DNA of 64,000 nucleotides from Undaria pinnatifida (taxonomy: Eukaryota > Sar > Phaeophyceae > Laminariales > Alariaceae), in contig JABAKD010000022.1 of NCBI GenBank assembly GCA_012845835.1, positions 3,864,444 through 3,928,443 on the forward strand, read 5' to 3'. A model generated the notes under the pieces. The model was not told the DNA's origin. It ran no database searches and worked only from the letters and a program-made list of their open reading frames with translations. The translations under genes were made by a program, and so were the position numbers. This document shows, one piece after another, positions 47,590-59,664 of this stretch. The stretch's first letter is position 1, and each line of letters begins with the position of its first letter.

Positions 47590-47815
47590 TAGGTTAGTGT
47601 GGGTACCAGGTCCTGTCCCCTATATCGTACCGCCCTATTGTCACTTTGATCCTTGAAGGCCATGCTGCCTCCTCGAGGGCACTCTTGAGGTCATCCTCGT
47701 TGCTGACTCTCCAGCGTGCGGTTACGCGTACAACCCATCTCGATGTGTCTCCACACTTCCTTTCAGATGAAGAGATCTACCATCTGCGGGACTACCTTCC
47801 CATAATTGGCGTCGT
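47590..47815 (+). repeat. Dispersed repeat Z, copy 2
   Basis: Shares ATCGTACCGCC, CCTTGAAGGCCAT, GATGTGTCTCCACA and GCGGGACTACC-TCCCATA with the 49.6-kb copy, at moderate divergence. Confidence 0.55.
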
Positions 47816-48189
47816 TGGCTAGGATCTCTATTAGAGCAACGCTGATATCTTTTTAGAGCAGCCCCGCACGTTCGTCCCGCATGCCGTGATGGCTAACGAG
47901 GCGAACCCCCCAAGCCCCTCTGGTGCCGGGGAAGGTCATGGGACCGCGGCAGTCACCCCTCGTGTTGTACGGGAAGTCGCCACTCCTCACGTCGAAATAT
48001 TGTCGCAGCAATTCAAAAAAAGAAGCGACTACCATAGCACCCACCCTTGTAAACTGAGATTTTTTCTATATTCGGAGTACCAGAGTTCTTACATTCCGAC
48101 ATGGGTAAATGCATTGAAAACCAGCTTGTTATTGAGCGGCAAACTGTGTTTGGCGATAAGAAAAATCGTACTACACCGTTAGGCCACAA

Positions 48190-48790
48190 GGTAACCAATA
48201 CTGTTGTTGTTATTATTTCTAGATATACTGACGATTGATGTGTTACCATTTTAACGCTTGTTTTTTTTTTTTTTCATTATCCTCCGGGGGATAGGGAAAA
48301 ACAAAGCTTAAGCTCACCTCACTTCCACGTATTTTTATACAATATCATGTCGTGGGTCAATTTAACTCAATTGCATTCGCAATCCAGCGTTAGCTGGCGT
48401 GTCCTTCAATTCCCGTAATAGTGATGGCGCGAGCTGTCCCTACCGGCGACCCTCGTTGCTACAACGGCAGCTTGCGCTGCCGTTGTATACGGATGCGTGA
48501 GGATGTCGACCCGGCCTGATCCCTGGGGGTCAGGTGCGGTGGAGATAGCCACACGGAACGGCATCATTCCGGATAGTGTGGGACATGCGCAAGCTCATCC
48601 ACTAAGCACTTGGTCATGCATGATAAGTAGTATACTACAATGTAATCTTAAATCTTATATTAGGTTCTCACTCATGAAAACTTACTGAAAACGGGCGACC
48701 GATGTAGTACGCAGCTTGCAAAGATGACTATCGACACTAAATTCATCGTACTCACAGGTGACGTTAGAATGATTTTATAAAATGCTGCGT
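48190..48790 (+). repeat. Dispersed repeat Y, copy 1 (contains SINE-X)
   Basis: Left piece (TTGTTATTxTTTCTAGATATAC) and right piece (ACTTGGTCATGCATGA, CATGAAAAC, ACGGGCGACCG) flank SINE-X copy 2. The right side ends in the AGCTGACGT-type motif. Confidence 0.55.
48260..48607 (-). mobile_element. SINE-X copy 2, full length
   Basis: Read on the - strand it starts with a box-A-like TTAGTGGATGAGC and ends in a poly-A tail (the T-run at 48261-48274 on +). It sits inside another repeat whose undisturbed form is at 59025-59240: sequence just left of 48260 and right of 48607 is contiguous there near 59090. That empty site supports a real insertion of about 345 bp. Confidence 0.6.
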
Positions 48791-49609
48791 TGGTGGTATG
48801 GTTTCATCCTACATTAATGCGCTGACGTTTCAACCGAATCACCATATTTCGTTACTCGGTAGACAAACGGCGATATACGATGGCAAAGTTGGCACGGACC
48901 GCGCCAGTGACTATTCAGCAATTTGTTGGTGCGGTCATCGTGGGCATTATGCAGTTGATGAACAACACCGAATCACCATGCTTAAACTGTTGATATAGTA
49001 GGTCGGCATTCGACGCAGCTTGAGCATCAGCACGTTCACCAAGATTTTGCCTTGCAAACTTGTGTGCAAACTGCAAATTATCGACATCATGATCCATACC
49101 ATGACGATGGCAATCATGCGATGTAGCAAGGTTGAATGAGCGGGACCTCGCTTGTCTATACGTCATCATCTTCATGAAGTACCAAGTGGTTGAGTCCAAG
49201 CACGCTTGAAGCAGGTCCGAGGTCGTCAGTCGTACTAGAGGTTACCTTTGCACCCAGTCGCTCAAGCTGGGACCTAGCAGTAGCCCTGTTCTGTAAATTT
49301 TAGCAGCTAGTTCGTGCTGGCTAGTCTAAACCAACATAGTCGTCCCCATAAGAACATGCCCAAGTATTTTTTCGCAACTTGAAACGTTTCGAAGCAGCGA
49401 CAACTTTTTAAAAACTTGAGACGAATCATAACCATATTTTACGTGTCTGTCGAACGAATATGACGTATTGTTGACGAATCGTTTTAATCGAGTTTCGGAT
49501 TCTGCTACAACATAGTGATTTCGGCGCATTCCAGGGAATTCCTAGCATTCTGTCATGCCAAGTCGACACATCTTACAAGACGCGCACGTTTGTGCGCCTG
49601 AAAGGGGGG

Positions 49610-49825
49610 GATGTGTGGATACCAGTTCCTATTCCCTAGATCGTACCGCCTCGATGTCACTATATTCGTCAAGGCCATCTTTGCTCCTCGGGGGCCCCCT
49701 GAGGTTGTCCTCGTTGCTGACCCTCGAGCGTGCGGTTACGGGTACAGCCCACCTCGGTGTGTCTCCACATCTCCATTCAGATAAAGAGGTCTACCTGCTG
49801 CGGGACTACCGTCCCATAACAGGTT
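49610..49825 (+). repeat. Dispersed repeat Z, copy 3
   Basis: Starts GTGTGGATACCAGTTCC and ends GCGGGACTACCGTCCCATAA. It is the closest relative of the inverted copy at 28255-28463. Confidence 0.6.
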
Positions 49826-50099
49826 TGTAATGTGCTGCTGTAGTATTCGCGTGCGATTTTTGTTCGTGACACCGACCTCGGCAGTGCGCTGTTAACTCGA
49901 CCAACTCGACCCTCGACATATTAAAACGGTGCATTTTTATGGTTGATATTCGGTATTGTGCACAAATCCTCGTACTCGTATGCTTTCATGTGTACACCGT
50001 ACAGCGCTTGCGCAACGGTCCAGCCGAATATTTGATTGACCAAGCGCCTCGCTGAGAAAAAAACTTTCGCTTTGGCGACCTTGTCATATCGTGCTGCAG

Positions 50100-53000
50100 G
50101 TCTGGGACATTGCTGGAGATCCCAGTTTAAAATATCTTCGCCGAGAGGATTTCTATATGGCGATGCGTCTCATTGCGATGGCGCAGGTAAGACGTCGATA
50201 GTCGTCAGCCTACGCTGGATGTTTTCTCAACAAGCGATGGTGTTGTTATTCAGAAAACCCAATAAGTTATATAACACCTTGCTGCGAAAAGTTGAGTAGC
50301 GTTTTACCAGCTATATCATAGATTGTGCGCACTGGCAAACATTGCCCCTTAGCATGGGGTGGCTGTAGGCTCTTCAACAGAACATTAGCGACGCGAAGGT
50401 TACGTCAGACACAGAATACCAGTGATCCGATTTCAAATGTTTTGACATTGAAGCACCGCGCTATCTATTAGTCCGCGACGCTTAGCATGTGTTGCCAACA
50501 ACGCCCTGTGCAAAAATAGCGTGCGGCAAGCTGGAAACTTGGCGTGTTGGGAATGACAGTGAGTCTGCGCACTGCAGTCCCACTTGGAACTCCGCAGCAG
50601 GATTTCCACAACTGACCAGATTATACTTTTTGCTCCCGTTTGCTCTCCGTCAAAATTTTGATATTGCCTATTCGTCAGACTTCCCCAGGATTACCGATTT
50701 CTTCAGACCGACTTGGCGCCGAGAGCGGGGTTCTCCTCCCGTTAGCGCGAATGCAGAACGTGCCCCCTCCACCTCCAGGATGTGTTTCAAAGGGAGTCAC
50801 ACACTCCGGCTCGGCAGGGGAGCATGAAAATTCTGCGATGACTGCGGACCCGTACGACATGTCGGCACACGAAAAGTCAAAGTACGAAAGCATCTTTCCG
50901 ATTTACGATTCCGATCGAGACGGCTTTGTGACTGGCCCGGAGGCCGTGGACCTCTTCTCCAAGTCCCGCCTTCCCCGTGACGTAAGTTTTGCCCCCCTGT
51001 TCATGAGATCACGAGATACCGTTCGCAGAATACCTGGAAATATCCCTCGACCAGAGTAATTCGTGTAGAAATTACATCCACGATGACAAAACTTGGGTTT
51101 CCCACAGGGTTTTCCACAGTGGATATGTTTAGCAGATGCTCATCGCAGCCATGGTACATGTCAGTGATGTGTTCCAGCTAATCGCTTGTCGTGTGTGTCG
51201 AGTACCTTTTGCGTTGACGGGCGCTCGGAAGTCACACTGTATTCCAATGCATTTGCCCCCATTTTATTACGTCGACGTGAAATCGTCGCACTGACTCTTT
51301 GTCTGGAAAACCTACCACTCCTTGTCTATGCGCACAGACTCTGCGAGTAATTTGGCAGCTCGCAGATGCCGACGGCGACAGTAAGCTTTCTCTCTCCGAG
51401 TTTTGCGTGGGCATGCACTTGATAGTGTGCGTCAGCAAAAAAGGGCTGGCTGTCCCGGCTTCCGTCCCCCCCGGCCTTCGCGCCAGCGTTGGCATGGGTC
51501 CAGGCCCGGTGGCAAGCCTTAGCCTTTCGCAAGAGCACGGCGGTTCACCCAGCCCATCCGTTCCTCAGTCACCAGTTGTGCGGCGCTCATCAGGAATGCA
51601 GCCGCTTCAGACTCCTTGGGTGATTTCGTCTCTTGAGCCCGCTGCTACTAGTGGGGGCACCGGAGATGCTTTCAGGTGGGTGAAGGCACATGCGACTGCA
51701 CATGCTACTGCACGGTGGCGAGTGCACCTTCGCACTTTTATTGCATTCGTGGTTGATGAAGTACTATCGGACACATGACTCTGGCACGAGTAACTGCTGG
51801 CCTAGTCGTAACCGTCCGAGATCCACGACGTAACCAACGTTTTCTGCCAACCCGCCCTCACAGTACGTTGGCAGTGGATCTCCCCACAGCACGTTCGACT
51901 TCTTCCGTTGGCAGTGACACAGACGTCAAAGCTTCCCCATTCGCAACGGTGGATCAAGCGCAATTTGCCGCGGCGCCCTCGCAACATCTGCATTCGGCCC
52001 AACCCCAAGAAATGAGCACATTGCGTTCGACGACGACAAACTCTACTGAAAACGAAGATTTTTTGCTCGGGGCCTCGACGACGGCTGGCAATCCGGTGCA
52101 GGAACTGGCGGCAGCGTCAAACGCTGACCTGACAGGGACGATCGACGCGCCACCCACCCCCACCCAGGTACGATATCAGGGCATCGCTAGTCACGGTTCT
52201 CCACTGATTTTACGTTGTGACGCGTCTATTTATGATGCCGTGCCCCGCAACAGTCGACGTGCGTCAATGTGACGGACAACCTGTTCACCGTTTTCCACGC
52301 TTGCTTGCCCCAGGCTCCGGTAACCCAACCGCTTAGTGCACACAATCTGGGAACGGTGGTCCAGAACCTGGAGGCGGCGAAAGTTTCACTGGGCAGCATT
52401 GTCGAGGCTGGCAAGGTGAAAGAGTAATACGCTTCCCAGCTATTCATACCGGGTATCCCCCTGCCGTTCGTCACAGCCCGTACCCAGACCGACCACGTCG
52501 TAGTGGTTAGTTTTGGCGCCAATCGAGGTACTGGCGCGGTATGACCATGAGCATGAGGAACGGCTCTTAGCCATTACGTTAATCTCGCACCGATTGAGTG
52601 AAGGCTGAATTTTGTCGTCTGTCGCATTGTATTTTTAGCGTGCGCCCATTACTGAGCTACCTTACTAACAAGACAGCTCATGGTGCTGTCGCGTTTCGGG
52701 CTACTACCTCCCGCTGGTCAGGTGGAGCACATGGCGAACGCGCGACAACTTGGTGATATGGGCACCGAGATAGAAAAGCTTAAGGCTCAGCTGGGCAGCC
52801 TCCGGAACGAGTTTACGGCAAGTGTTTTCTTGGGTCGGAATTTCATGGTTTTTGCGTTGGAAACAAGGCGTGCAACTTCCACGCGTCAGGTAGTCAAGTT
52901 CTACACCAGCTTTCACAGTTACCGTATGACCAGCTAAACTAGGTTGGAACCATCAGACCAGCTGCATCAGGTTGGAACGATACCGTTTCGCATTGTCCAT

Positions 53001-54554
53001 TTAACGTAGCCGCCAGCAGTCTTGAGTTCATGGGCGTGGGGTAATCCCGAACGGGTTTCGTGTGCGTACTCGTACCTGCATCGCATTCATTTGGTTGTAT
53101 ACGCAACGCATGCAGTGGACAAGCGTAAGGTAGGGCCGACCGAGGGCTCCTTGACATCACGCCGTATAGTACCTCACTACAGTAGTCTGCTGGTAATCTA
53201 CGTAATGTGAAAGTTCGTTTCTGCTCCCTTATTTGTTATTTCGCGCGTTTGATCTTGTACGAAATCGCCTTGGAAACCCAATCCCAGCATCCAGCAGCTG
53301 AGACGCAGGCCTCAATTATTGCTACAAGATGCGGCCGACCCCCTCCTCGGGAGTTGGTTTCCATGTCCGATGCTGACATGTCCGATGTCTCTCAAACTTG
53401 TTTCGGTCTGTACTGTTATTCTCAGGAGCAACAGAAGGAAACGATTCGATTGCGCGAGCGTATAACGCAAGCAGCAGTCGAGCGGGCCACCCTCCTGGCG
53501 GAAATCAAGGGATGCGAGGCGTCGCTTTACGCGCAGCAGGTAAGAGGGGCATGGGCGTGTATTGAGACGGACGACCGCGAGTTGTGTTGACAGACTACAG
53601 CCATGTGCGCCTCCCTTCACCGAAGTAATCGCCCAAAAACTGCCCGCCCTAAGGGTGTAGCGTGTTGTTATGAAGAGCTGAAGCGGCTACCGATATTGTC
53701 CCGAAGTGTTTTTAGTATGTGGGACGCTAGCGGTGTCCATTGGTGTGGTGCGTAGATGGTGCCTGCATAACTACCGAATCTTCATTTTTGCTGCAGCTAC
53801 CGCAGCGCGCCATTATCAGACGGTAAAAGCCATCACACCTGACTTGGTTCGCACTTATCTTTCGGCTAACTGTCAGGGAGAAGTTGCCGTTCTGCGGCAA
53901 GAAGAGGTCTTGATCGACGACACCCGCGCTGCACTACAGAGCTATAGCGCTGCTTTGCGTGACAAGGGCGATTCGCGCGGATCAAGTTATCCCTTGCAAC
54001 ACCCGGACGTTTCGCCTTCTTCGGAACAGCCAACCGTTAGCCTACCTGTCCCTCCTGCAACCGAGGAGCTCAAAGCCAAGACGGAGACCCCACCAGAGCC
54101 TGCAATGCCGGCTGAAACGCCCCCACTACCACCGCACGCGATGGTAGCACAGCCGCATGATATGGAAGACCCCTTTGCCGAAGTCCCTAACGAGACACCA
54201 GCCACTAGAGAAGCAGAAGTCCCTATCGAACAAAGCTCGGAGGAGAGCGGCGGAGCTTCCTCCTCCTCCGCTCACACAGAGGCGGAGCCAGCGGAGAAGA
54301 CTATGCCGCAGCCCGACAACGAGGATAAACTACAGGATGGATTTGATGCATTCCCTCCCGTTGACGGCTTTGACAACGGCTCTGATCCGTTTGCTGTGAC
54401 CGACTTTGGAGGGAATGGTCTAGGAGACGTTGCCGTGGACGACCCATTTTCGGCATCTGATGCCGTTTTCACAAATGCAACTGCGGCGACCAGTGACGGC
54501 TTCGACGCATTTCCCCCCTCGACCGGTGCGCACTTTGATGCGTTTGGGCAATGA
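50100..54554 (+). CDS. EPS15-like EH-domain endocytic adaptor, exons 2-9
   Basis: Exons I infer: 50100-50186, 50679-50981, 51338-51675, 51864-52167, 52314-52415, 52722-52817, 53426-53539 and 53820-54554 (TGA). All phases match, and with exon 1 the product is about 744 residues. Exon 2 (VWDIAG...MAMRLIAMAQ) completes EH1. Exons 3-4 hold EH2, with two canonical 12-residue EF loops, DSDRDGFVTGPE and DADGDSKLSLSE, the second after the EH tryptophan of VIWQLAD. A PPPPPG linker separates EH1 and EH2. Exons 6-8 and the start of exon 9 are Glu/Gln/Lys-rich and probably coiled coil. The C-terminus has three DPF motifs and repeated DGFDAF, as in EPS15-type proteins that bind the AP-2 ear. The architecture EH-EH-coil-DPF points to clathrin-mediated endocytosis. 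Exon 7 seems to use a GC donor (ACG|GCAAGT). The start of exon 5 could instead be a later AG. Family assignment is strong; exact junctions are inferred. Confidence 0.85.
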
Positions 54555-55166
54555 AGACCTGGAGCATTCTATTGGGATGCGTGGGTAAATGTGTCCTCTA
54601 TGGTCGCGGGTCGCAAGTAACAAATACTGCAATACTATTAATATAATACTACTGCAAACAAGAGGTAACCAACATCTTGATTGACGGAATATGGAAAGGC
54701 GGGCGGGTGTTTGTAATTTTCCAGTTTCAAAGACCCCAGGTAATACTGGGAATGTAGTGGTGTGTGGTGTATACTTTAAAATTACATTCTTGGCGTTGCA
54801 TTCGGTAGGGTTCTTGCTGTTATCATCGTGTGAAGGTGAAGGCTGGAAACAAGCATCAGGCCGCTCCAAACCAGTCAGGCTAGCTATAGAGTTTGATATT
54901 TTCGCTGCTTCTAAATTTCAGAACAGGGTGAGATCACAAGGTAGGATATGCATACACGATGGCACTATCAACCTTTTGCGGTACATTATACCGGTATTGC
55001 GGTGAATCTAACGGTACGTATGCACAGGGGGGAGGGGACCGGGTGGGGGGGGGAATAGGCGCAGTGTCGTTTGCAGCTTTTTGTGGACGCTTGTCATTGT
55101 GGTTGAAAGCTAATAATTATTTATAGCCCGATGGAATACTCGCAATGAAAAAATGAGTGAGATAAC
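54555..55166. other. Convergent intergenic region
   Basis: This 612-bp stretch separates the 3' ends of the EPS15-like and DUF501 genes. It holds a G-rich run near 55026-55054 and otherwise nothing I recognise. Confidence 0.5.
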
Positions 55167-57006
55167 TTAGCGGTCAACGTTTGACTCATTGTCTCCTCGT
55201 ACACTAGGCTGTATATGCAGTCCATCGTTGAGAGCGTCTCGAACCCATCGTCCAATGACGTTCTGGCCCGTGGCAAGAAAATGTGCAAAGTGCGTGTGCA
55301 GACACTTGATGCAGCCAGGCTTGTTTATTCCCGCCACACCGACGGTGACCCCAAGAGATAGTTCCCACCCTCGCCGCCGGACGACATCCAGGTCGGCTGC
55401 CTGTTGCCACCCGAGCGCGCAAGAAGGCATTTCCAGAGCATTGAGGGGAGGTCGTTGTTACGGCACCGTGCATCAAAGCAACGTATATTGGCGATAGAGT
55501 GATCACGCTCCATCTGTTTTTCAACATGGTCATGTGTCCGCATAGCAAATGGCAGACAAGTCAACCTGATGACTATGTGGCATCGATCCGTGGCCATCGT
55601 CGCTTCGCTTGACCATGTGGTTGCTGCAGACTAAACCGCGGGACGATAAGCACTGCTCTTAGTATTGTATGAAACCGTATAATTTCCGAATCAAGGATAC
55701 ATACCCGTACACGATTCCGAAACCGTGCGTGCACCTTAACACATGAGGCAACCGAGGATAAAACTGTAAGCACAACGACAAACGCAACAGAACACACGGA
55801 GAATATTTATGCACGGGCTCTACATTTTCAGCAACAACAGGCAACGATCCCGAGCAATCCCTATCCGGCGAGCGCCGTAAACGCTGCCCTGAAAACATCG
55901 GATGGCATGGTCTCAAACGTGCCACGAGTTCGCACCGTAAGCATCGCCCATCGTTCTTCGGCGTAGCTGTGGTGGGCTGCTTTCATCTCTGTCAAAAGTT
56001 CTGGGTCCGCCTGGAAAGAGCACAGACCCCGAGCAAAATACACAATGGCCACAACAAGTCCATGGTTAAACCACTTTGAAAAAACGGGGGGGGAAATATC
56101 GTGCGAGGTCAACCCGGGATAGCGCCGTGAGACCGGGCGCGTAAGCGTCTTATGTTTTTATAGCCGGTCAACGGGGACCTAACCAGCGCTCTGACCAATA
56201 CCCCGCCGAATATTCTCGTGGTAAGCATGACCAATCACGTCAAGCTTACTCGTACCTGTAAAGCGGGTGGGCGACGGCAAAATACCACAAAGCGTCAAAC
56301 GTCGGGGATTGTGTAGCCATATTCGTGAGTACAAATGAACTCACACGGGACAAGGCTGGATATCGCGTCAGAACGTTCACTGACATAGATAAACCACCTA
56401 AAAGTAAGGTGAAAACGGATCGTTGACCACTCTGCTACGGACGTTAGGCGCCGCAAGCATGATACTCTCCCGATAACCGCTACCAGGTACCAGGTATACA
56501 ACCGTGTGTGACACCACCCCCATCTGCTAACAAATCGACGGCTGACCTGTAATCTGCGCTCCCACTCGTTGACGAACCCTTGGTTCTCCAGCTGTGATAC
56601 GGCGGCCTTGAGAGCTGGGCATGAGAGCCAGTACATAGTGGGAAATGGCTGGGGCGGGCGACGGGCATCGAGAGGAGCGGAGCATGAGCTTGTACACCCG
56701 GAGTGTGAGATTTATCAACACAGCTGTTGCATAGCTGTCCGGTCACGTCAGTCGTGAAGCGCGTCAAGACACCTTCCCGTGTGGTTTGCCGCATTTCGAC
56801 CTATCAAAGAAGCTAGTTACGAATGCCCATAACCCGTTACAGAATAAACTACTCACCCGTCCATCAGTGTTGCCTGTCCGGGCTCCCTTCAAGGACACCG
56901 CGAGAGGGTAGAGCTTGAGTACCGTCGGCTCTCCTCCTTCATGCGCAACACGGTCCAACGAAGTACAAGGATAACAATTGAGGAGCGCGTGTAAAAATAG
57001 TGGCAT
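55167..57006 (-). CDS. DUF501-family protein
   Basis: Four exons on the - strand: 57006-56857, 56648-56547, 56010-55936 and 55400-55167 (TAA), all joined in phase 0, giving about 186 residues. Conserved blocks appear in family order: EPTVLKLYPL in exon 1; PFPTMYWLSCPALKAAVSQLE in exon 2; ADPELLTEMKAAHHSYAEER in exon 3; and GVAGINKPGCIKCLHTHFAH with FLATG and IGRWV in exon 4. The Cys/His pattern CIKCLHTHFAH is the most conserved part of the family, whose function is unknown. Donors are CGG|GTGAGT, CAG|GTCAGC and ACG|GTGCGA. The ATG at 57006 is the first in frame, but a 5' exon with a targeting peptide could exist. The gene is convergent with the EPS15-like gene, 612 bp away. Family call is firm; the N-terminus is not. 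Confidence 0.8.
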
Positions 57007-57974
57007 TGATTTGTCGTGGATTGAGGTTGTTGGTTACTCGATACGCAAAAACAGTAAATAAGGAATGTTAGAGGGAAAACAAGAAAACGAGGATACGAAA
57101 AAGAGACCATCCAGAAAAGTCGCGCATATCCGGATCGGACAGTTCCGACGAAGAGATAAAAAACGGGACTGGCAACCCCACCAGGCAAAGTGGTTTTGTG
57201 GCGGAAGTCCACCAAGGTAGAGGGTAGATACATCGGGGTTACGACGAGCACCGAACCGCCGCAAGGTAGGCGAGCGCAAGAGTAGGCGTACCGGTGGGAT
57301 CGCCTCTCGCGGCAGCCCTAGTATAAACCCAAAAATACATGAACGGCACGACCGCAACGAGTAACCACAGGAATACTAAGGTCAAATCGATGGAACCAAA
57401 CGTGATTCCCAGGTTGGTTCCAATTGTCCCAAAGGATGGCAGAGGTTAACGATTGCGTCGAGAGGAGAGCCACAGCATTGCAACACAAGCCTTCCCAGCT
57501 ACGATCCGCCACTTGAAAGATTTTCTCAAGGCGGCATAGCTTCCTGGATATGGGTAATAAATCATAGACTGACGAGTCGAGTTGCATTGTTCGGCGCACC
57601 GTTCTTACTAAAACGACGTGGCTCAAGTGGCAGTTATTGCCCCGAGTTCAAGGTTTTCATTTGACTCCTCGCATTAGACCGAGGTACTGTACCAGAGGAC
57701 TGCATGGGAGTCACAATCATTTCACTGGCGAAAGTTGTGCGCGATCGGTGCCGAGTGCAGTAGCGAAACATTTACCGGAAAAAACAAACACGCAGGCAGG
57801 CGGTATACCCTCAAAAGGGAACAACAAAAAGTTACCGAAGACGCACAAAACGATACTGACTCAAATTGACCCCAAGGTTCGCCACGAAAAAGAAAAAGAA
57901 AAAAGATACGATGAAAATGCGCTGCAGACAGAGGGGGTACAGGAGAGGACACCTACTAAGAAATAGAAATACTG

Positions 57975-58112
57975 CTCCAGGCTGGGTTTCTTATTTGGGA
58001 GAGGTTCTGCATCGACTTCAGTATAACGGCTGCCGAATTTCTTACTTTTGCGCAAAATCTCAAACTGGCGTTTTTATTACCCTGCTCTTGTTAATGGGTG
58101 TCCTGTACCGTA
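57975..58112 (+). repeat. GGCTTTCTTATT repeat, isolated unit
   Basis: Contains GGGTTTCTTATTTGGGAGAGG, CGACTTCAGTATAACGGCT and GTGTCCTGTACC, matching the tandem units at the right edge of the window. Confidence 0.55.
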
Positions 58113-58586
58113 TGTCGCTGGCCGCCTCCTCAGGGAGGGGTAAGAGTGGGGAGCAACGAACAAAAGGATTCGCTGAATTATCACGCGAACCACTGTTGGT
58201 ACTCTACACAAAACCGGTTTGGATTGCATCCAACTCGCAAGCTATGTCGTGAGCAATGCCTAACCGCTGCAGTTACGATACAGAATTGTTATGGAAATGT
58301 TAGCACATAGCCATTATGAGTCAATGTTCAGTAGCACTGCTCTTGAGTATCGTAGATCTCATATGTGTCGGTTCGAGTGTAACGTACGTATGTGTGCGGA
58401 GGAATTACTTCCGTAGGATTCTCCGCTTGATATCCAGGTAGCTCACTCTCTCGTGTGGCTCTCTCTTGTAGATCTTTCCGGATCATAGCTGTCCTGGTCA
58501 TCTCTGGGAAGCAGCCGTCGTCTGGGCTCCTGCAACGCTGCGGTTTATATTTGTGTGTGTTGGCCAAATTAAGCGCCACCGTTGTA

Positions 58587-58871
58587 CTATTCCACGTATT
58601 TCCTACATCTCGGAAGCACTTCGTCTTCCAGGCTATCCTCTCGCTCCGTGCCATCACCTCGACCAACGTCGAGGCACAGCCTCTCAAACCACCGTTCCAG
58701 GGTATCACACATTATCCATGACAAGAACACTCCCATTTGAATACCGATAAGGAGAGTCAACATGTTGGATGCCAATGCTGTTGTCATGTTTGCACACGAT
58801 GATACACCAACTTTGGCTATTGCCCAGTCATGCACATCACACCCACTTAAGCCATCAACATACTTGTCCAT
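58587..58871 (-). CDS. Hypothetical short membrane protein or exon
   Basis: A 94-codon frame from an ATG, MDKYVDGLSGCDVHDW, contains one likely membrane segment (MLTLLIGIQMGVFLSWIMC) followed by charged residues. An overlapping frame (58328-58708) is also open. No family recognised and no repeat covers it, but there is no splice or homology support. Low confidence. Confidence 0.2.
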   Translation of the reverse strand: MDKYVDGLSGCDVHDWAIAKVGVSSCANMTTALASNMLTLLIGIQMGVFLSWIMCDTLERWFERLCLDVGRGDGTEREDSLEDEVLPRCRKYVE

Positions 58872-59024
58872 TCCAGTACCAGTATCAGCACCAGTAGTAC
58901 CCGTATCAGTGTCAGTACCAGTACGAGCACATGTGTCGTATTCGTGTCATTTTTCGGATATATTTAACACTGCTGAGTTGAGGTTTATGTTACATATGTG
59001 TAATGATCAGTTACAATGCAATAT

Positions 59025-59325
59025 ATTCGTTGTTGTTATTGTTGTTTCTTGTTACTAGATATACAGACGATCGACTTGTTACCAATCTAACACTTGGTCA
59101 TGCATGACGAGTATTGTAATACAATTTCATGATATATTAGGTGCTGGCTCATGAAAACATATTAAAAACGGGCGACCGGTGTAGTACGCAGCTTGCGGAG
59201 TATTGACCCTAAATTCGTCGAACTCACAGCTGACGTTAGAATATTTGTTGTAAGATATTGCAAAACGTCAGCTGTGAGTACGAACGATTGAATGGTTGAA
59301 ACTCAACTTCGCAAGCTGTTTATAG
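59025..59325 (+). repeat. Dispersed repeat Y, copy 2 (empty site)
   Basis: Same order as copy 1 without the SINE. It ends with two AGCTGACGT motifs facing each other (59225-59235 and 59267-59277). Confidence 0.55.
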
Positions 59326-59664
59326 TAAAATACTGGCAAATGGTTTAGACCAACTTACTGCTGTGGTCTCGATGCCATCGGAGGTTACCCTCGGCAGTTC
59401 TCTGGCCTCTCAGCTAAGTATTGCCGACGGGGAAATTGTTTTCACGATGGATCTGTGGAGTTTGTTTTGTATTTTTCTTGTTTGTTTGCATGTTTGCCTT
59501 TTTGGTTGTTCCATCCTCGGTTGTACGTAGACATTTTTCGTACGACAGAGATACAAAGCCACCCGCAACTAATTTGAATATTTTTCAAACACCGCTGATA
59601 TTTAGCCATGTGACGGACCGCCGTGTAGACGTATATGGACAATATTACTACTCACTCCTTCCCC

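Larger units (their letters stand above)
26756..50099 (+). other. Inferred 23.3-kb first intron of the EPS15-like gene
   Basis: Its ends are CAG|GTAAGA and GTGCTGCAG|G, both phase 0. Joining them rebuilds an uninterrupted EH domain (FPILKQ then VWDIAG). The interval holds TIR elements, SINEs, a LINE tail, two minisatellites, G-runs, a Gypsy relic and a coiled-coil coding piece on the opposite strand, and no other EPS15 sequence. Whether such a long intron is really spliced, or the locus is split or misassembled, cannot be told from sequence alone. Confidence 0.65.

Noticed and set aside
57615-57660. tRNA-like sequence TGGCTCAAGTGG...GAGTTCAAGG
   Set aside because: The two boxes are only about 25 bases apart, too close for a tRNA, and no arms pair.
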